Of a stretch of 64,000 bases of DNA, positions 41,930 through 55,600 are shown piece after piece (positions within the stretch are counted from its first letter, which is position 1; every line of letters starts with the position of its first letter). The DNA is from Eledone cirrhosa (taxonomy: Eukaryota; Mollusca; Cephalopoda; Octopoda; Eledonidae), in NCBI GenBank assembly GCA_964016885.1, contig OZ024743.1, positions 174,639,706 through 174,703,705 of the forward strand. The letters are read 5' to 3'. Under the pieces are notes generated by a model. It did not search any database, was not told where the DNA came from, and saw only the letters and a list, made by a program, of their open reading frames with translations. Position numbers and translations under genes: made by a program.

Positions 41930-42810
41930 GGATGTATGTAGTCTTTGATATACTGTACCTGTTATATAGGATGTAGGTAGTCCTTGATATACTGTACCTG
42001 TTACATAGGATGTAGGTAGTCTTTGATCTACTGTACCTGTTATATAGGATGTAGGTAGTCTTTGATATACTGTACCTGTTATATAGGATGTAGGTAGTGT
42101 TTGATATACTGTACCTGTTATATGAGATATAGGAAGTCTTTGATATACTGTACTTGTTATATAGGATGTCGGTAGTCTTTGATATACTGTACCTGTTATA
42201 TGAGATGTAGGAAGTCTTTGATATACTGTACCTGTTATATAGGATGTAGGTAGTCTTTGATATACTGTACCTGTTATATAGGATGTAGGTAGTCCTTGAT
42301 ATACTGTACCTGTTACATAGGATGTAGGTAGTCTTTGATCTACTGTACCTGTTATATAGGATGTAGGTAGTCTTTGATATACTGTACCTGTTATATAGGA
42401 TGTAGGTAGTCTTTGATATACTGTACCTGTTATATGAGATATAGGAAGTCTTTGATATACTGTACCTGTTATATAGGATGTCGGTAGTCTTTGATATACT
42501 GTACCTGTTATATGAGATGTAGGAAGTCTTTGATATACTGTACCTGTTATATAGGATGTAGGTAGTCTTTGATATACTGTACCTGTTATATAGGATGTAG
42601 GTAGTCCTTGATATACTGTACCTGTTACATAGGATGTAGGTAGTCTTTGATCTACTGTACCTGTTATATAGGATGTAGGTAGTCTTTGATATACTGTACC
42701 TGTTATATAGGATGTAGGTAGTCTTTGATATACTGTACCTGTTATATGAGATATAGGAAGTCTTTGATATACTGTACCTGTTATATAGGATGTCGGTAGT
42801 CTTTGATATA
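41930..42810. repeat. 312-bp HOR run 2 (three copies)
   Basis: GATCT monomers at 42025, 42337 and 42649, each 312 bp apart with the same eight-monomer order. The first repeat carries GTGTTTG and TACTTG variants; the next two carry GTCTTTG and TACCTG. Edges are approximate. Confidence 0.86.
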
Positions 42811-43189
42811 CTGTACCTGTTATATAGGATGTAGGTAGTGTTTGATATACTGTACCTGTTATATAGGATGTAGGTAGTCTTTGATATACTGTACCTGTTA
42901 TATATGATGTAGGTAGTCTTTGATATACTGTACCTGTTATATGAGATGTAGGAAGTCTTTGATATACTGTACCTGTTATATGAGATGTAGGAAGTCTTTG
43001 ATATGCTTTACCTGTTATATAGGATGTAGGTAGTCTTTGATATACTGTACCTGTTATATAGGATGTATGTAGTCTTTGATATACTGTACCTGTTATATAG
43101 GATGTAGGTAGTCTTTGATATACTGTACCTTTTATATATGATGTAGGTAGTCTTTGATATACTGTACCTGTTACATAGGATGTATGTAG

Positions 43190-43830
43190 TCTTTGATATA
43201 CTGTACCTGTTATATAGGATGTAGGTAGTCCTTGATATACTGTACCTGTTACATAGGATGTAGGTAGTCTTTGATCTACTGTACCTGTTATATAGGATGT
43301 AGGTAGTCTTTGATATACTGTACCTGTTATATAGGATGTAGGTAGTGTTTGATATACTGTACCTGTTATATGAGATATAGGAAGTCTTTGATATACTGTA
43401 CTTGTTATATAGGATGTCGGTAGTCTTTGATATACTGTACCTGTTATATGAGATGTAGGAAGTCTTTGATATACTGTAGCTGTTATATAGGATGTAGGTA
43501 GTCTTTGATATACTGTACCTGTTATATAGGATGTAGGTAGTCCTTGATATACTGTACCTGTTACATAGGATGTAGGTAGTCTTTGATCTACTGTACCTGT
43601 TATATAGGATGTAGGTAGTCTTTGATATACTGTACCTGTTATATAGGATGTAGGTAGTCTTTGATATACTGTACCTGTTATATGAGATATAGGAAGTCTT
43701 TGATATACTGTACCTGTTATATAGGATGTCGGTAGTCTTTGATATACTGTACCTGTTATATGAGATGTAGGAAGTCTTTGATATACTGTACCTGTTATAT
43801 AGGATGTAGGTAGTCTTTGATATACTGTAC
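43190..43830. repeat. 312-bp HOR run 3 (two copies)
   Basis: GATCT monomers at 43273 and 43585. A private CTGTAGCTG lies at about 43478. The run is preceded by TATGCTTTACC and TACCTTTTATATATG monomers, as at 38910-39060. Confidence 0.84.
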
Positions 43831-43984
43831 CTGTTAAATAGGATGTAGGTAGTCTTTGATATACTGTACCTGTTATATAGGGTGTAGGTAGTCTTTGATA
43901 TACTGTACCTGTTATATAGGATGTAGGTAGTCTTTGATATACTGTATCTGTTATATAGGATGTAGGTAGTCTTTGATATACTGT

Positions 43985-44560
43985 ACCTGTTATATGGGAT
44001 GTCGGTAGTCTTTGATATACTGTACCTGTTATATAGGATGTAGGTAGTCTTTGATATACTGTACCTGTTATATATGATGTAGGTAGTCTTTGATATACTG
44101 TACCAGTTATATAGGATGTATGTAGTCTTTGATATACTGTACCTGTTATATAGGATGTAGGTAGTCTTTGATATACTGTACCTGTTATATAGGATGTAGG
44201 TAGTCTTTGATATACTGTACCTGTTATATAGGATGTCGGTAGTCTTTGATATACTGTACCTGTTATATAGGATGTAGGTAGTTTTGATATACTTTACCTG
44301 TTATATATGATGTAGGTAGTCTTTGATATACCGTACCTGTTACATAGGATGTATGTAGTCTTTGATATACTGTACCTGTTATATAGGATGTAGGTAGTCT
44401 TTGATATACTGTACCTGTTATATAGGATGTCGGTAGTCTTTGATATACTGTACCTGTTATATAGGATGTAGGTAGTCTTTGATATACTGTACCTGTTATA
44501 TAGGATGTAGGTAGTCTTTGATATACTGTACCTGTTATATGAGATGTAGGCAGTCTTTGA
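43985..44560. repeat. Block-E-type module embedded in block F
   Basis: TATGGGATGTCGG, TATATATGATG, TACCAGTTATATAGG and the subtype-II 38-bp monomer (about 44281) occur in the order seen at 27061-27349 and 52674-52961. The TACATG variant normally just before the 38-bp monomer is TACCTG here. Block-F monomers resume afterwards. Edges are approximate. Confidence 0.78.
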
Positions 44561-45229
44561 TATACTGTACTTGTTATATAGGATGTAGGTAGTCCTTGAT
44601 ATACTGTACCTGTTATATAGGATGTAGGTAGTCTTTGATATACTGTACCTGTTATATAGGATGTAGGTAGTCTTTGATATACTGTACCTGTTATATAGGA
44701 TGTAGGTAGTCTTTGATATACTGTACCTGTTATATAGGATGTAGGTAGTCTTTGATATACTGTACCTGTTATATAGGATGTAGGTAGTCTTTGATATACT
44801 GTACCTGTTATATAGGATGTAGGTAGTCTTTGATATACTGTACCTGTTATATAGGATGTAGGTAGTCTTTGATATACTGTACCTGTTATATAGGATGTAG
44901 GTAGTCTTTGATATACTGTACCTGTTATATATGATGTAGGTAGTCTTTGATATACTGTACCTGTTATATGAGATGTAGGAAGTCTTTGATATACTGTACC
45001 TGTTATATGAGATGTAGGAAGTCTTTGATATGCTTTACCTGTTATATAGGATGTAGGTAGTCTTTGATATACTGTACCTGTTATATAGGATGTATGTAGT
45101 CTTTGATATACTGTACCTGTTATATAGGATGTAGGTAGTCTTTGATATACTGTACCTTTTATATATGATGTAGGTAGTCTTTGATATACTGTACCTGTTA
45201 CATAGGATGTATGTAGTCTTTGATATACT

Positions 45230-45880
45230 GTACCTGTTATATAGGATGTAGGTAGTCCTTGATATACTGTACCTGTTACATAGGATGTAGGTAGTCTTTG
45301 ATCTACTGTACCTGTTATATAGGATGTAGGTAGTCTTTGATATACTGTACCTGTTATATAGGATGTAGGTAGTGTTTGATATACTGTACCTGTTATATGA
45401 GATATAGGAAGTCTTTGATATACTGTACTTGTTATACAGGATGTCGGTAGTCTTTGATATACTGTACCTGTTATATGAGATGTAGGAAGTCTTTGATATA
45501 CTGTACCTGTTATATAGGATGTAGGTAGTCTTTGATATACTGTACCTGTTATATAGGATGTAGGTAGTCCTTGATATACTGTACCTGTTACATAGGATGT
45601 AGGTAGTCTTTGATCTACTGTACCTGTTATATAGGATGTAGGTAGTCTTTGATATACTGTACCTGTTATATAGGATGTAGGTAGTCTTTGATATACTGTA
45701 CCTGTTATATGAGATATAGGAAGTCTTTGATATACTGTACCTGTTATATAGGATGTCGGTAGTCTTTGATATACTGTACCTGTTATATGAGATGTAGGAA
45801 GTCTTTGATATACTGTACCTGTTATATAGGATGTAGGTAGTCTTTGATATACTGTACCTGTTATATAGGATGTCGGTAGT
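45230..45880. repeat. 312-bp HOR run 4 (two copies)
   Basis: GATCT monomers at 45300 and 45612, 1,715 bp (44 x 39 - 1) after run 3 as expected with one 38-bp monomer between. A private TATACAGGATGTCGG lies near 45434. Edges are approximate. Confidence 0.84.
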
Positions 45881-47069
45881 CTTTGATATACTGTACCTGT
45901 TATATAGGATGTAGGTAGTCTTTGATATACTGTACCTGTTATATAGGATGTAGGTAGTCTTTGATATACTGTACCTGTTATATAGGATGTAGGTAGTCTT
46001 TGATATACTGTACCTGTTATATAGGATGTAGGTAGTCTTTGATATACTGTACCTGTTACATAGGATGTAGGTAGTCTTTGATATACTGTACCTGTTATAT
46101 AGGATGTAGGTAGTCTTTGATATACTGTACTTGTTATATAGGATGTAGGTAGACTTTGATATACTATACCTGTTATATAGGATGTAGTCTTTGATATACT
46201 GTACCTGTTATATAGGATGTAGGTAGTCTTTGATATACTGTACCTGTTATATGAGATGTAGGAAGTCTTTGATATACTGTACTTGTTATATAGGATGTAG
46301 GTAGTGTTTGATATACTGTACCTGTTATATAGGATGTAGGTAGTCTTTGATATACTGTACCTGTTATATAGGATGTAGGTAGTCTTTGATATACTGTACC
46401 TGTTATATAGGATGTAGGTAGTCTTTGATATACTGTACCTGTTATATAGGATGTAGGTAGTCTTTGATATACTGTACCTGTTATATAGGATGTAGGTAGT
46501 CTTTGATATACTGTACCTGTTATATAGGATGTAGGTAGTCTTTGATATACTGTACCTGTTATATAGGATGTAGGTAGTCTTTGATATACTGTACCTGTTA
46601 TATAGGATGTAGGTAGTGTTTGATATACTGTACCTGTTATATAGGATGTAGGTAGTCTTTGATATACTGTACCTGTTATATAGGATGTAGGTAGTGTTTG
46701 ATATACTGTACCTGTTATATAGGATGTAGGTAGTCTTTGATATACTGTACCTGTTATATGAGATGTAGGAAGTCTTTGATATACTGTACCTATTATATGA
46801 GATGTAGGAAGTCTTTGATATGCTGTACCTGTTATATATGATGTAGGTAGTCTTTGATATACTGTACCTGTTACATAGGATGTATGTTGTCTTTGATATA
46901 CTGTACCTGTTACATAGGATGTAGGTAGTCTTTGATATACTGTACCTGTTATATAGGATGTAGGTAGTCTTTGATATACTGTACCTTTTATATATGATGT
47001 AGGTAGTCTTTGATATACTGTACCTGTTACACAGGATGTATGTAGTCTTTGATATACTGTACCTGTTAT

Positions 47070-47740
47070 ATAGGATGTAGGTAGTCCTTGATATACTGTA
47101 CCTGTTACATAGGATATAGGTAGTCTTTGATCTACTGTACCTGTTATATAGGATGTAGGTAGTCTTTGATATACTGTACCTGTTATATAGGATGTAGGTA
47201 GTCTTTGATATACTGTACCTGTTATATGAGATATAGGAAGTCTTTGATATACTGTACCTGTTATATAGGATGTCGGTAGTCTTTGATATACTGTACCTGT
47301 TATATGAGATGTAGGAAGTCTTTGATATACTGTACCTGTTATATAGGATGTAGGTAGTCTTTGATATACTGTACCTGTTATATAGGATGTAGGTAGTCCT
47401 TGATATACTGTACCTGTTACATAGGATGTAGGTAGTCTTTGATCTACTGTACCTGTTATATAGGATGTAGGTAGTCTTTGATATACTGTACCTGTTATAT
47501 AGGATGTAGGTAGTCTTTGATATACTGTACCTGTTATATGAGATATAGGAAGTCTTTGATATACTGTACCTGTTATATAGGATGTCGGTAGTCTTTGATA
47601 TACTGTACCTGTTATATGAGATGTAGGAAGTCTTTGATATACTGTACCTGTTATATAGGATGTAGGTAGTCTTTGATATACTGTACCTGTTATATAGGAT
47701 GTCGGTAGTCTTTGATATACTGTACCTGTTATTTAGGGTG
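47070..47740. repeat. 312-bp HOR run 5 (two copies)
   Basis: GATCT monomers at 47129 and 47441. The first carries a linked TTACATAGGATATAGG change and is preceded by TTACACAGG. The run ends with the TATTTAGGGTG variant (47731). All three markers recur 2,141 bp later. Confidence 0.85.
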
Positions 47741-49199
47741 TAGGTAGTCTTTGATATACTGTACCTGTTATATAGGATGTAGGTAGTCTTTGATATACTG
47801 TACCTGTTATATAGGATGTAGGTAGTCTTTGATATACTGTACCTGTTATATAGGATGTAGGTAGTCTTTGATATACTGTACCTGTTACATTGGATGTAGG
47901 TATTCTTTGATATACTGTACCTGTTATATAGGATGTAGGTAGTCTTTGATATACTGTACTTGTTATATAGGATGTAGGTAGTCTTTGATATACTATACCT
48001 GTTATATAGGATGTAGTCTTTGATATACTGTACCTGTTATATAGGATGTAGGTAGTCTTTGATATACTGTACCTGTTATATGAGATGTAGGAAGTCTTTG
48101 ATATACTGTACTTGTTATATAGGATGTAGGTAGTCTTTGATATACTGTACCTGTTATATAGGATGTAGGTAGTCTTTGATATACTGTACCTGTTATATAG
48201 GATGTAGGTAGTCTTTGATATACTGTACCTGTTATATAGGATGTAGGTAGTCTTTGATATACTGTACCTGTTATATGAGATGTAGGAAGTCTTTGATATA
48301 CTGTACTTGTTATATAGGATGTAGGTAGTGTTTGATATACTGTACCTGTTATATAGGATGTAGGTAGTCTTTGATATACTGTACCTGTTATATAGGATGT
48401 AGGTAGTCTTTGATATACTGTACCTGTTATATAGGATGTAGGTAGTCTTTGATATACTGTACCTGTTATATAGGATGTAGGTAGTCTTTGATATACTGTA
48501 CCTGTTATATAGGATGTAGGTAGTCTTTGATATACTGTACCTGTTATATAGGATGTAGGTAGTGTTTGATATACTGTACCTGTTATATAGGATGTAGGTA
48601 GTCTTTGATATACTGTACCTGTTATATAGGATGTAGGTAGTGTTTGATATACTGTACCTGTTATATAGGATGTAGGTAGTCTTTGATATACTGTACCTGT
48701 TATATAGGATGTAGGTAGTGTTTGATATACTGTACCTGTTATATAGGATGTAGGTAGTCTTTGATATACTGTACCTGTTATATGAGATATAGGAAGTCTT
48801 TGATATACTGTACCTGTTATATAGGATGTCGGTAGTCTTTGATATACTGTACCTGTTATATGAGATGTAGGAAGTCTTTGATATACTGTACCTGTTATAT
48901 AGGATGTAGGTAGTCTTTGATATACTGTACCTGTTATATAGGATGTAGGTAGTCTTTGATATACTGTACCTGTTATATATGATGTAGGTAGTCTTTGATA
49001 TACTGTACCTGTTACATAGGATGTATGTTGTCTTTGATATACTGTACCTGTTACATAGGATGTAGGTAGTCTTTGATATACTGTACCTGTTATATAGGAT
49101 GTAGGTAGTCTTTGATATACTGTACCTTTTATATATGATGTAGGTAGTCTTTGATATACTGTACCTGTTACACAGGATGTATGTAGTCTTTGATATACT

Positions 49200-49880
49200 G
49201 TACCTGTTATATAGGATGTAGGTAGTCCTTGATATACTGTACCTGTTACATAGGATATAGGTAGTCTTTGATCTACTGTACCTGTTATATAGGATGTAGG
49301 TAGTCTTTGATATACTGTACCTGTTATATAGGATGTAGGTAGTCTTTGATATACTGTACCTGTTATATGAGATATAGGAAGTCTTTGATATACTGTACCT
49401 GTTATATAGGATGTCGGTAGTCTTTGATATACTGTACCTGTTATATGAGATGTAGGAAGTCTTTGATATACTGTACCTGTTATATAGGATGTAGGTAGTC
49501 TTTGATATACTGTACCTGTTATATAGGATGTAGGTAGTCCTTGATATACTGTACCTGTTACATAGGATGTAGGTAGTCTTTGATCTACTGTACCTGTTAT
49601 ATAGGATGTAGGTAGTCTTTGATATACTGTACCTGTTATATAGGATGTAGGTAGTCTTTGATATACTGTACCTGTTATATGAGATATAGGAAGTCTTTGA
49701 TATACTGTACCTGTTATATAGGATGTCGGTAGTCTTTGATATACTGTACCTGTTATATGAGATGTAGGAAGTCTTTGATATACTGTACCTGTTATATAGG
49801 ATGTAGGTAGTCTTTGATATACTGTACCTGTTATATAGGATGTCGGTAGTCTTTGATATACTGTACCTGTTATTTAGGGT
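49200..49880. repeat. 312-bp HOR run 6 (two copies)
   Basis: GATCT monomers at 49270 and 49582. It is the +2,141-bp duplicate of run 5, including GGATATAGG, TTACACAGG and TATTTAGGGTG (49872). Confidence 0.85.
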
Positions 49881-51229
49881 GTAGGTAGTCTTTGATATAC
49901 TGTACCTGTTATATAGGATGTAGGTAGTCTTTGATATACTGTACCTGTTATATAGGATGTAGGTAGTCTTTGATATACTGTACCTGTTATATAGGATGTA
50001 GGTAGTCTTTGATATACTGTACCTGTTACATTGGATGTAGGTATTCTTTGATATACTGTACCTGTTATATAGGATGTAGGTAGTCTTTGATATACTGTAC
50101 TTGTTATATAGGATGTAGGTAGTCTTTGATATACTATACCTGTTATATAGGATGTAGTCTTTGATATACTGTACCTGTTATATAGGATGTAGGTAGTCTT
50201 TGATATACTGTACCTGTTATATGAGATGTAGGAAGTCTTTGATATACTGTACTTGTTATATAGGATGTAGGTAGTCTTTGATATACTGTACCTGTTATAT
50301 AGGATGTAGGTAGTCTTTGATATACTGTACCTGTTATATAGGATGTAGGTAGTCTTTGATATACTGTACCTGTTATATAGGATGTAGGTAGTCTTTGATA
50401 TACTGTACCTGTTATATGAGATGTAGGAAGTCTTTGATATACTGTACTTGTTATATAGGATGTAGGTAGTGTTTGATATACTGTACCTGTTATATAGGAT
50501 GTAGGTAGTCTTTGATATACTGTACCTGTTATATAGGATGTAGGTAGTCTTTGATATACTGTACCTGTTATATAGGATGTAGGTAGTCTTTGATATACTG
50601 TACCTGTTATATAGGATGTAGGTAGTCTTTGATATACTGTACCTGTTATATAGGATGTAGGTAGTGTTTGATATACTGTACCTGTTATATAGGATGTAGG
50701 TAGTGTTTGATATACTGTACCTGTTATATAGGATGTAGGTAGTGTTTGATATACTGTACCTGTTATATAGGATGTAGGTAGTCTTTGATATACTGTACCT
50801 GTTATATAGGATGTAGGTAGTGTTTGATATACTGTACCTGTTATATAGGATGTAGGTAGTCTTTGATATACTGTACCTGTTATATGAGATGTAGGAAGTC
50901 TTTGATATACTGTACCTGTTATATGAGATGTAGGAAGTCTTTGATATGCTGTACCTGTTATATAGGATGTAGGTAGTGTTTGATATACTGTACCTGTTAT
51001 ATATGATGTAGGTAGTCTTTGATATACTGTACCTGTTACATAGGATGTATGTTGTCTTTGATATACTGTACCTGTTACATAGGATGTAGGTAGTCTTTGA
51101 TATACTGTACCTGTTATATAGGATGTAGGTAGTCTTTGATATACTGTACCTTTTATATATGATGTAGGTAGTCTTTGATATACTGTACCTGTTACACAGG
51201 ATGTATGTAGTCTTTGATATACTGTACCT

Positions 51230-52200
51230 GTTATATAGGATGTAGGTAGTCCTTGATATACTGTACCTGTTACATAGGATGTAGGTAGTCTTTGATCTAC
51301 TGTACCTGTTATATAGGATGTAGGTAGTCTTTGATATACTGTACCTGTTATATAGGATGTGGGTAGTGTTTGATATACTGTACCTGTTATATGAGATATA
51401 GGAAGTCTTTGATATACTGTACTTGTTATATAGGATGTCGGTAGTCTTTGATATACTGTACCTGTTATATGAGATGTAGGAAGTCTTTGGTATACTGTAC
51501 CTGTTATATAGGATGTAGGTAGTCTTTGATATACTGTACCTGTTATATAGGATGTAGGTAGTCCTTGATATACTGTACCTGTTACATAGGATGTAGGTAG
51601 TCTTTGATCTACTGTACCTGTTATATAGGATGTAGGTAGTCTTTGATATACTGTACCTGTTATATAGGATGTAGGTAGTCTTTGATATACTGTACCTGTT
51701 ATATGAGATATAGGAAGTCTTTGATATACTGTACCTGTTATATAGGATGTCGGTAGTCTTTGATATACTGTACCTGTTATATGAGATGTAGGAAGTCTTT
51801 GATATACTGTACCTGTTATATAGGATGTAGGTAGTCTTTGATATACTGTACCTGTTATATAGGATGTAGGTAGTCCTTGATATACTGTACCTGTTACATA
51901 GGATGTAGGTAGTCTTTGATCTACTGTACCTGTTATATAGGATGTAGGTAGTCTTTGATATACTGTACCTGTTATATAGGATGTAGGTAGTCTTTGATAT
52001 ACTGTACCTGTTATATGAGATATAGGAAGTCTTTGATATACTGTACCTGTTATATAGGATGTCGGTAGTCTTTGATATACTGTACCTGTTATATGAGATG
52101 TAGGAAGTCTTTGATATACTGTACCTGTTATATAGGATGTAGGTAGTCTTTGATATACTGTACCTGTTATATAGGATGTCGGTAGTCTTTGATATACTGT
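51230..52200. repeat. 312-bp HOR run 7 (three copies)
   Basis: GATCT monomers at 51294, 51606 and 51918. A private TTTGGTATAC lies at about 51488, GGATGTGGG at about 51358 and TACCCGTTA at about 52201. The run is followed by TTACATTGG (52364), shared with 47887 and 50028. Confidence 0.85.
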
Positions 52201-52660
52201 ACCCGTTATATAGGATGTAGGTAGTCTTTGATATACTGTACCTGTTATATAGGATGTAGGTAGTCTTTGATATACTGTACCTGTTATATAGGATGTAGGT
52301 AGTCTTTGATATACTGTACCTGTTATATAGGATGTAGGTAGTCTTTGATATACTGTACCTGTTACATTGGATGTAGGTATTCTTTGATATACTGTACCTG
52401 TTATATAGGATGTAGGTAGTCTTTGATATACTGTACTTGTTATATAGGATGTAGGTAGTCTTTGATATACTATACCTGTTATATAGGATGTAGTCTTTGA
52501 TATACTGTACCTGTTATATAGGATGTAGGTAGTCTTTGATATACTGTACCTGTTATATGAGATGTAGGAAGTCTTTGATATACTGTACTTGTTATATAGG
52601 ATGTAGGTAGTGTTTGATATACTGTACCTGTTATATAGGATGTAGGTAGTCTTTGATATA

Positions 52661-55600
52661 CTGTACCTGTTATATGGGATGTCGGTAGTCTTTGATATAC
52701 TGTACCTGTTATATAGGATGTAGGTAGTCTTTGATATACTGTACCTGTTATATATGATGTAGGTAGTCTTTGATATACTGTACCAGTTATATAGGATGTA
52801 TGTAGTCTTTGATATACTGTACCTGTTATATAGGATGTAGGTAGTCTTTGATATACTGTACCTGTTATATAGGATGTAGGTAGTCTTTGATATACTGTAC
52901 ATGTTATATAGGATGTCGGTAGTCTTTGATATACTGTACCTGTTATATAGGATGTAGGTAGTTTTGATATACTTTACCTGTTATATATGATGTAGGTAGT
53001 CTTTGATATACCGTACCTGTTACATAGGATGTATGTAGTCTTTGATATACTGTACCTGTTATATAGGATGTAGGTAGTCTTTGATATACTGTACCTGTTA
53101 CATAGGATGTAGGTAGTCTTTGATATACTGTACCTGTTATATATGATGTAGGTAGTCTTTGATATACTGTACCTGTTATATAGTATGTAGGTAGTCTTTG
53201 ATATACTGTACCTGTTATATAGGATGTAGGTAGTCTTTGATATACTGTACCTGTTATATAGGATGTAGGTAGTCTTTGATATACTGTACCTGTTATATAG
53301 GATGTAGGTAGTCTTTGATATACTGTACCTTTTATATAGGATGTAGGTAGTCTTTGATATACTGTATCTGTTATATAGGATGTAGGTAGTCTTTGATATA
53401 CTGTACCTGTTATATAGGATGTAGGTAGTCTTTGATATACTGTACCTTTTATATAGGATGTAGGTAGTCTTTGATATACTGTACCTGTTATATAGGATGT
53501 AGGTAGTCTTTGATATACTGTACCTGTTATATGAGATATAGGAAGTCTTTGATATACTGTACCTGTTATATAGGATGTCGGTAGTCTTTGATATACTGTA
53601 CCTGTTATATGAGATGTAGGAAGTCTTTGATATACTGTACCTGTTATATAGGATGTAGGTAGTCTTTGATATACTGTACCTGTTAAATAGGATGTAGGTA
53701 GTCTTTGATATACTGTACCTGTTATATAGGATGTAGGTAGTCTTTGATATACTGTACCTGTTATATGGGATGTCGGTAGTCTTTGATATACTGTACCTGT
53801 TATATAGGATGTAGGTAGTCTTTGATATACTGTACCTGTTATATATGATGTAGGTAGTCTTTGATATACTGTACCAGTTATATAGGATGTATGTAGTCTT
53901 TGATATACTGTACCTGTTATATAGGATGTAGGTAGTCTTTGATATACTGTACCTGTTATATAGGATGTAGGTAGTCTTTGATATACTGTACATGTTATAT
54001 AGGATGTCGGTAGTCTTTGATATACTGTACCTGTTATATAGGATGTAGGTAGTTTTGATATACTTTACCTGTTATATATGATGTAGGTAGTCTTTGATAT
54101 ACCGTACCTGTTACATAGGATGTATGTAGTCTTTGATATACTGTACCTGTTATATAGGATGTAGGTAGTCTTTGATATACTGTACCTGTTACATAGGATG
54201 TAGGTAGTCTTTGATATACTGTACCTGTTATATAGGATGTCGGTAGTCTTTGATATACTGTACCTGTTATATAGGATGTAGGTAGTCTTTGATATACTAT
54301 ACCTGTTATATAGGATATAGTCTTTGATATACTGTACCTGTTATGTAGGATGTAGGTAGTCTTTGATATACTGTACCTGTTATATGAGATGTAGGAAGTC
54401 TTTGATATACTGTACTTGTTATATAGGATGTAGGTAGTCCTTGATATACTGTACCTGTTATATAGGATGTAGGTAGTCTTTGATATACTGTACCTGTTAT
54501 ATAGGATGTAGGTTGTCTTTGATATACTGTACCTGTTATATAGGTTGTAGGTAGTCTTTGATATACTGTACCTGCTATATAGGATGTAGGTAGTCTTTGA
54601 TATACTGTACCTGTTATATAGGATGTAGGTAGTCTTTGATATACTGTACCTGTTATATAGGATGTAGGTAGTCTTTGATATACTGTACCTGTTATATAGG
54701 ATGTAGGTAGTGTTTGATATACTGTACCTGTTATATAGGATGTAGGTAGTCTTTGATATACTGTACCTGTTATATATGATGTAGGTAGTCTTTGATATAC
54801 TGTACCTGTTATATGAGATGTAGGAAGTCTTTGATATACTGTACCTGTTATATGAGATGTAGGAAGTCTTTGATATGCTTTACCTGTTATATAGGATGTA
54901 GGTAGTCTTTGATATACTGTACCTGTTATATAGGATGTAGGTAGTCTTTGATATACTGTACCTGTTATATAGGATGTAGGTAGTCTTTGATATACTGTAC
55001 CTATTATATGAGATGTAGGAAGTCTTTGATATACTGTACCTGTTATATAGGATGTAGGTAGTCTTTGATATAATGTACCTGTTATACAGGATGTAGGTAG
55101 TCTTTGATATACTGTACCTGTTAAATAGGATGTAGGTAGTCTTTGATATACTGTATCTGTTATATAGGATGTAGGTAGTCTTTGATATACTGTACCTGTT
55201 ATATAGGATGTAGGTAGTCTTTGATATACTGTACCTTTTATATAGGATGTAGGTAGTCTTTGATATACTGTACCTGTTATATAGGATGTAGGTAGTCTTT
55301 GATATACTGTACCTGTTATATGAGATATAGGAAGTCTTTGATATACTGTACCTGTTATATAGGATGTCGGTAGTCTTTGATATACTGTACCTGTTATATG
55401 AGATGTAGGAAGTCTTTGATATACTGTACCTGTTATATAGGATGTAGGTAGTCTTTGATATACTGTACCTGTTAAATAGGATGTAGGTAGTCTTTGATAT
55501 ACTGTACCTGTTATATAGGATGTAGGTAGTCTTTGATATACTGTACCTGTTATATAGGATGTAGGTAGTCTTTGATATACTGTACCTGTTATATGGGATG

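Larger units (their letters stand above)
38093..52660. repeat. Block F: 312-bp HOR runs inside 1.5-2.8 kb super-units
   Basis: Sixteen GATCTACTG monomers (A28C) lie between 39186 and 51918. Within a run they are spaced 312 bp (8 x 39). Runs are separated by spacers built from the 35-bp monomer, C21G monomers and TACTTG variants. Distances between runs are whole multiples of 39 minus 4 or 1, as the indels predict: 2,839, 1,715, 1,517, 1,829 and 1,712 bp. A block-E-type module with a 38-bp monomer interrupts at about 43985-44560. Confidence 0.86.
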
